Notes under the pieces: model-generated
Told to the model about the DNA's origin: nothing
What the model saw: only the letters and a program-made list of their open reading frames with translations
Databases searched by the model: none
Translations under genes and position numbers: made by a program
NCBI GenBank assembly: GCA_038260095.1
Contig: JBBSOC010000086.1
Location: 1-7,053 of the forward strand
DNA: 7,053 nt
DNA from: QHCE01 sp038260095
GTDB lineage: Bacteria; Actinomycetota; Actinomycetes; Mycobacteriales; QHCE01
Direction: 5' to 3'
Part shown: piece by piece, positions 5,017 through 7,053 of the stretch
How positions within the stretch are numbered: position 1 is the stretch's first letter
How the letters are laid out: the number at the start of each line of letters is the position of its first letter

Positions 5017-6141
5017 TCAGCTGACAGTGAGCACTGGCCAGGTGGTGGGTTGGTCGGGATGCTCGGCAAGACGCAGCCCTTGGGCAAGGCGGATCGCATC
5101 GGCGCGGCCAAAGCTTTTCCCCGATACGTCGATCAAGAAAACGGGCCCGGACGAGCCGTCTCCTATGGTGAGACGACCGCTCACGTCGGTGGTGTCGTTG
5201 GGGTCTTTGTCCTGCTGCCACCAGGAAGGCTTGCCGGTGATCGTCAGATCCGGGGAACGGTCCGGGTGCCGGTAACCTTCCAGATTCTTCTTATCTGCAG
5301 GAATAACACTGATCCCGAGCCTATCCCCGCCGCGGACCAGGTCATAGCTGGTTGGCTGGGACGCAGTTTCTTGCTGCCTGTTGGACGCCGGATTGGCAAT
5401 CAGGTTCATAGTGCATTTGGCTGGGGTGCTTCCGCCCGGAATCGAGCTGAGCTGAAATGGCTGCACACAGCGGTACAGCTTGTCCAGTTTTACTGCCGCG
5501 ACAAGATCCCGCAGCCGCGACTCCGAGATCGTGCCCACGCTGCTCACTGTTTCCCACAGCCCGCTCACCGGCTCCCAGATGATGGTTCGAGTTCCCACGG
5601 GGTGCGCCGAACCGTCCTCACCCTTGCCGTGCCTCTGGTACTCCATGGCCGGCCGATTCTTAATGGTGATCTTTTTTCCATCATTGAGAGTGTCTTCGGT
5701 GTCCCTGTTGTGGCTAAGCGTCACGCTCACCGCAGCTTCGGAAAAATGGGAGTCTGTCACTCCCATAGCTTTAAGGGTGGCGGTGTCAGCGTGCAGTTCC
5801 ACGCTCTCTTCCTCATTGGTCGTTCGCCCGGCTGGACCAGTCGACTGCCAGACAGCCCCGATATAGGTACCGGGGAGAGAGCTGAACCCAAGATGCAGTA
5901 GTCCCGTATCCTGTCCTACCACCTTCGAGTTCCCGATCGCCGTGGATAGACCCGAAGGCCCGGCTGGTGTGACCAGCGCCGAATTCAATGGATGGTGCGA
6001 CCAGTCCTGACTAGACCGTGGGGAATTCTCCGACCCAGTGTTGGAACATGCAGCTAAGCCAATCAGCAGAACACCAGCGGTGAGAACACCGGCCAGCTTC
6101 AGCAGGATGAAAGGCCGGCCCCCAACGAAAGGCTTTGTCAT
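5017..6141 (-). CDS. Secreted lipoprotein of unknown function
   Basis: A 374-residue protein with a lipoprotein signal peptide: a basic start (MTKPFVGGRP), a hydrophobic core (ILLKLAGVLTAGVLLIG) and the lipobox LAAC with Cys at residue 32, followed by a Ser/Asn-rich tether. The mature part is hydrophilic and anchored outside the membrane. I do not recognise the family. The middle, about 184-220 (TRTIIWEPVSGLWETV, then SRLRDLVAAVKL), resembles a pattern seen in actinobacterial lipoproteins with a LolA/RseB-like half-barrel, which is only a suggestion. Two Cys at about 225 and 243 could form a disulfide. The ATG at 6141 overlaps the stop of the upstream resolvase remnant; an in-frame ATG at 6171 would add ten residues before the signal peptide, and neither has a strong ribosome-binding site. 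I prefer 6141 because it gives a normal signal peptide. The frame is intact. Confidence 0.75.
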   Translation of the reverse strand: MTKPFVGGRPFILLKLAGVLTAGVLLIGLAACSNTGSENSPRSSQDWSHHPLNSALVTPAGPSGLSTAIGNSKVVGQDTGLLHLGFSSLPGTYIGAVWQSTGPAGRTTNEEESVELHADTATLKAMGVTDSHFSEAAVSVTLSHNRDTEDTLNDGKKITIKNRPAMEYQRHGKGEDGSAHPVGTRTIIWEPVSGLWETVSSVGTISESRLRDLVAAVKLDKLYRCVQPFQLSSIPGGSTPAKCTMNLIANPASNRQQETASQPTSYDLVRGGDRLGISVIPADKKNLEGYRHPDRSPDLTITGKPSWWQQDKDPNDTTDVSGRLTIGDGSSGPVFLIDVSGKSFGRADAIRLAQGLRLAEHPDQPTTWPVLTVS

Positions 6142-6791
6142 CAATACACCAGACACCGATTGCTCACGCATGCGACAAGTAAACCAGCCGCAACTGGTCT
6201 TAATCGCCCCGGGGTGTTTGGAGGCTTAGCTTGTTGGGACGCATTCCTTGGGTGAGGGTGCGTGCCTCGGTGACCAGCGATTTCGGTGACCGATTCGCTT
6301 TTCGCTCGACGGGCTACGGCGATAGCAAGAGAGTCCGGATCTAGAGCAACCGGCCGGCCGCCGGTGCGGCCGTGGGCCCGTGCGGCGGCCAACCCGTCGA
6401 GGGTCCGTTCTTGAATGAGGTCGCGTTCCATTTCGGCGGCCATGGCAGCGACCATGAACAGCATCTTGTCCGCGATGCTAGATCCGTTGGCTCGGTGCAG
6501 ACCTGCGCAGATACCGGTGAGGATGTCCAAGTTGATCTCGCGGCATTTCGCTGCGTTCAAGGCATCGAGTTGCATTTGATGATCTTGCGCACGGGTACTG
6601 GTGCGGGCATATCCAATGCGGACAGTGTTAGTGAACGTCGGGGAAGATATCGGCTCATCGTCCCGAAAACCGTCCTGAAACTCAACCTGCAACCAATCAT
6701 TGTGGGATGGGTTACGGGACGCGCCGAACTGGGACAATGCAACGTGGTCGCGACCGTCTTGTATCCGTTCGTTTATGAACACCTTCCGCAC
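6141..6791 (-). pseudogene. Serine resolvase/invertase remnant (internally deleted, altered C-terminus)
   Basis: The frame contains parts of a Tn3-type serine resolvase. RIGYARTSTRAQDHQMQLDA (58-77) holds the nucleophile Ser65. KMLFMVAAMAAEMERDLIQE and RTLDGLAAARAHGRTGGRP form the long dimer helix and linker to the DNA-binding domain. Between CREI and NLDIL (around residue 86, near 6536) some 50 residues are missing, including the LDRLGRS motif with the catalytic Arg residues, so the enzyme should be inactive. After SVTEIA the normal helix-turn-helix (of the type ARHLGIGRSTLYRAL) is replaced by unrelated sequence; the 9-bp GGTCACCGA occurs twice here, 17 bp apart, perhaps marking the event. 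The first ~56 residues precede the normal enzyme start and are probably not native; the GTG at 6791 has no good ribosome-binding site. Confidence 0.8.
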
Positions 6792-6958
6792 GTAAAGCTC
6801 GAATAGACATAACGGGATAACGCATTTTAGGGTTTGAGTTCTACGCTTCGTCCGAGCGTGAGATAGACGCCGAGATCGCTTCGAAGAAAGCCCGCAGCGA
6901 CTCTGGCGAGGTCTATTACAGTTTAAGAAGCTTTGCCTAGATGGTTGATTCCAAGGGG
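6792..6958. other. Intergenic stretch, possibly with a coding scrap
   Basis: No gene is evident. The + strand is open at 6821-6940 and reads FEFYASSEREIDAEIASKKA, then SDSGEVYYSLRSFA, which looks protein-like but has no start codon or ribosome-binding site and is not recognised. GACATAACGGGATAACG at 6806-6822 contains a repeated ATAACG that could be part of an old resolution site, but I cannot show that. Confidence 0.25.
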
Positions 6959-7053
6959 TTAGTGGTCGTAGGCGGTGAGTGAGCGTCGTGTGGCGAGGCC
7001 GAGGGTGTCGTTGTGCCAGATCGCGGCGGTGAGGGCAAGGATGCGTTGAGCGA
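6959..7053 (-). CDS. IS982-family transposase, C-terminal end (continues beyond window)
   Basis: The minus strand from the window edge reads AQRILALTAAIWHNDTLGLA and then TRRSLTAYDH before the TAA stop (6961-6959). The block QRILALTAAIWHN...RSL.AYDH is the usual C-terminus of actinobacterial IS982-family DDE transposases. Only the last 31 codons are visible, so whether the gene is intact cannot be judged. I found no certain terminal inverted repeat in the 60 bp after the stop. Confidence 0.7.
   Translation of the reverse strand, partial: AQRILALTAAIWHNDTLGLATRRSLTAYDH

Noticed and set aside
4759..5024. Small frames on both strands between abiEi and the lipoprotein gene (for example + 4815-5024)
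   Set aside because: No ribosome-binding site, no recognisable protein, and the minus-strand one runs into the abiE promoter.
4933..5901. 322-codon + strand frame
   Set aside because: It lies antisense to the lipoprotein gene, which has a signal peptide, lipobox and better protein composition.
6372..6806. 144-codon + strand frame
   Set aside because: Antisense to the resolvase remnant, whose motifs are clear on the minus strand.

Overview
This window reads as an accessory region of a high-GC Gram-positive bacterium, most likely an actinobacterium of the Mycobacteriales (Rhodococcus, Gordonia, Dietzia, Mycobacterium or Corynebacterium type). The basis is GC-rich codon use, the actinobacterial style of the serine resolvase, IS5-family and IS982-family fragments, an AbiE pair, and a tRNA-Phe-like 3' segment. 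I cannot name a species. The window is a mosaic of broken genes and mobile-element debris around a few intact genes.

Left part (1-1134, + strand): the 3' end of a copper-type P1B-ATPase gene, then a small membrane SHOCT-domain protein that starts where the ATPase stops, then a SAM-dependent methyltransferase that breaks off just after its cofactor-binding motif. This looks like the end of a metal-resistance operon. The first ~38 codons of the ATPase frame do not look like a P-type ATPase.

Debris zone (1135-2007): a candidate 21-codon ORF with a very good ribosome-binding site and promoter, an orphan C-terminal piece of a VOC/glyoxalase-fold protein, the C-terminal remnant of an IS5-family transposase, and a perfect 22-bp inverted repeat. 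Then comes an apparently complete hexapeptide-repeat O-acetyltransferase on the minus strand (2060-2593).

Middle (2594-4800): about 650 bp without a convincing gene contains what looks like a tyrosine-integrase attachment site. The 3' 43 bp of a tRNA-Phe gene is flanked on both sides by an identical 22-bp repeat, with an outer near-inverted repeat. No integrase gene remains. Next to it lies an abiEi/abiEii type IV toxin-antitoxin operon on the minus strand, with a start overlapping a stop and a clear inverted-repeat operator spanning its promoter. The toxin has Tyr where the family normally has the first Asp of its nucleotidyltransferase DxD motif, so it may be inactive.

Right part (5017-7053, all minus strand): an unrecognised secreted lipoprotein of about 374 aa, a serine resolvase remnant that lacks the middle of its catalytic domain and has a scrambled C-terminus, and at the right edge the C-terminal end of an IS982-family transposase.

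The working units appear to be the SHOCT gene, the acetyltransferase, the AbiE pair (antitoxin probably functional, toxin doubtful) and the lipoprotein. The remainder records repeated insertion, deletion and recombination. The most unusual signals are the attP-like structure and the AbiE operon with its operator and altered catalytic residue.
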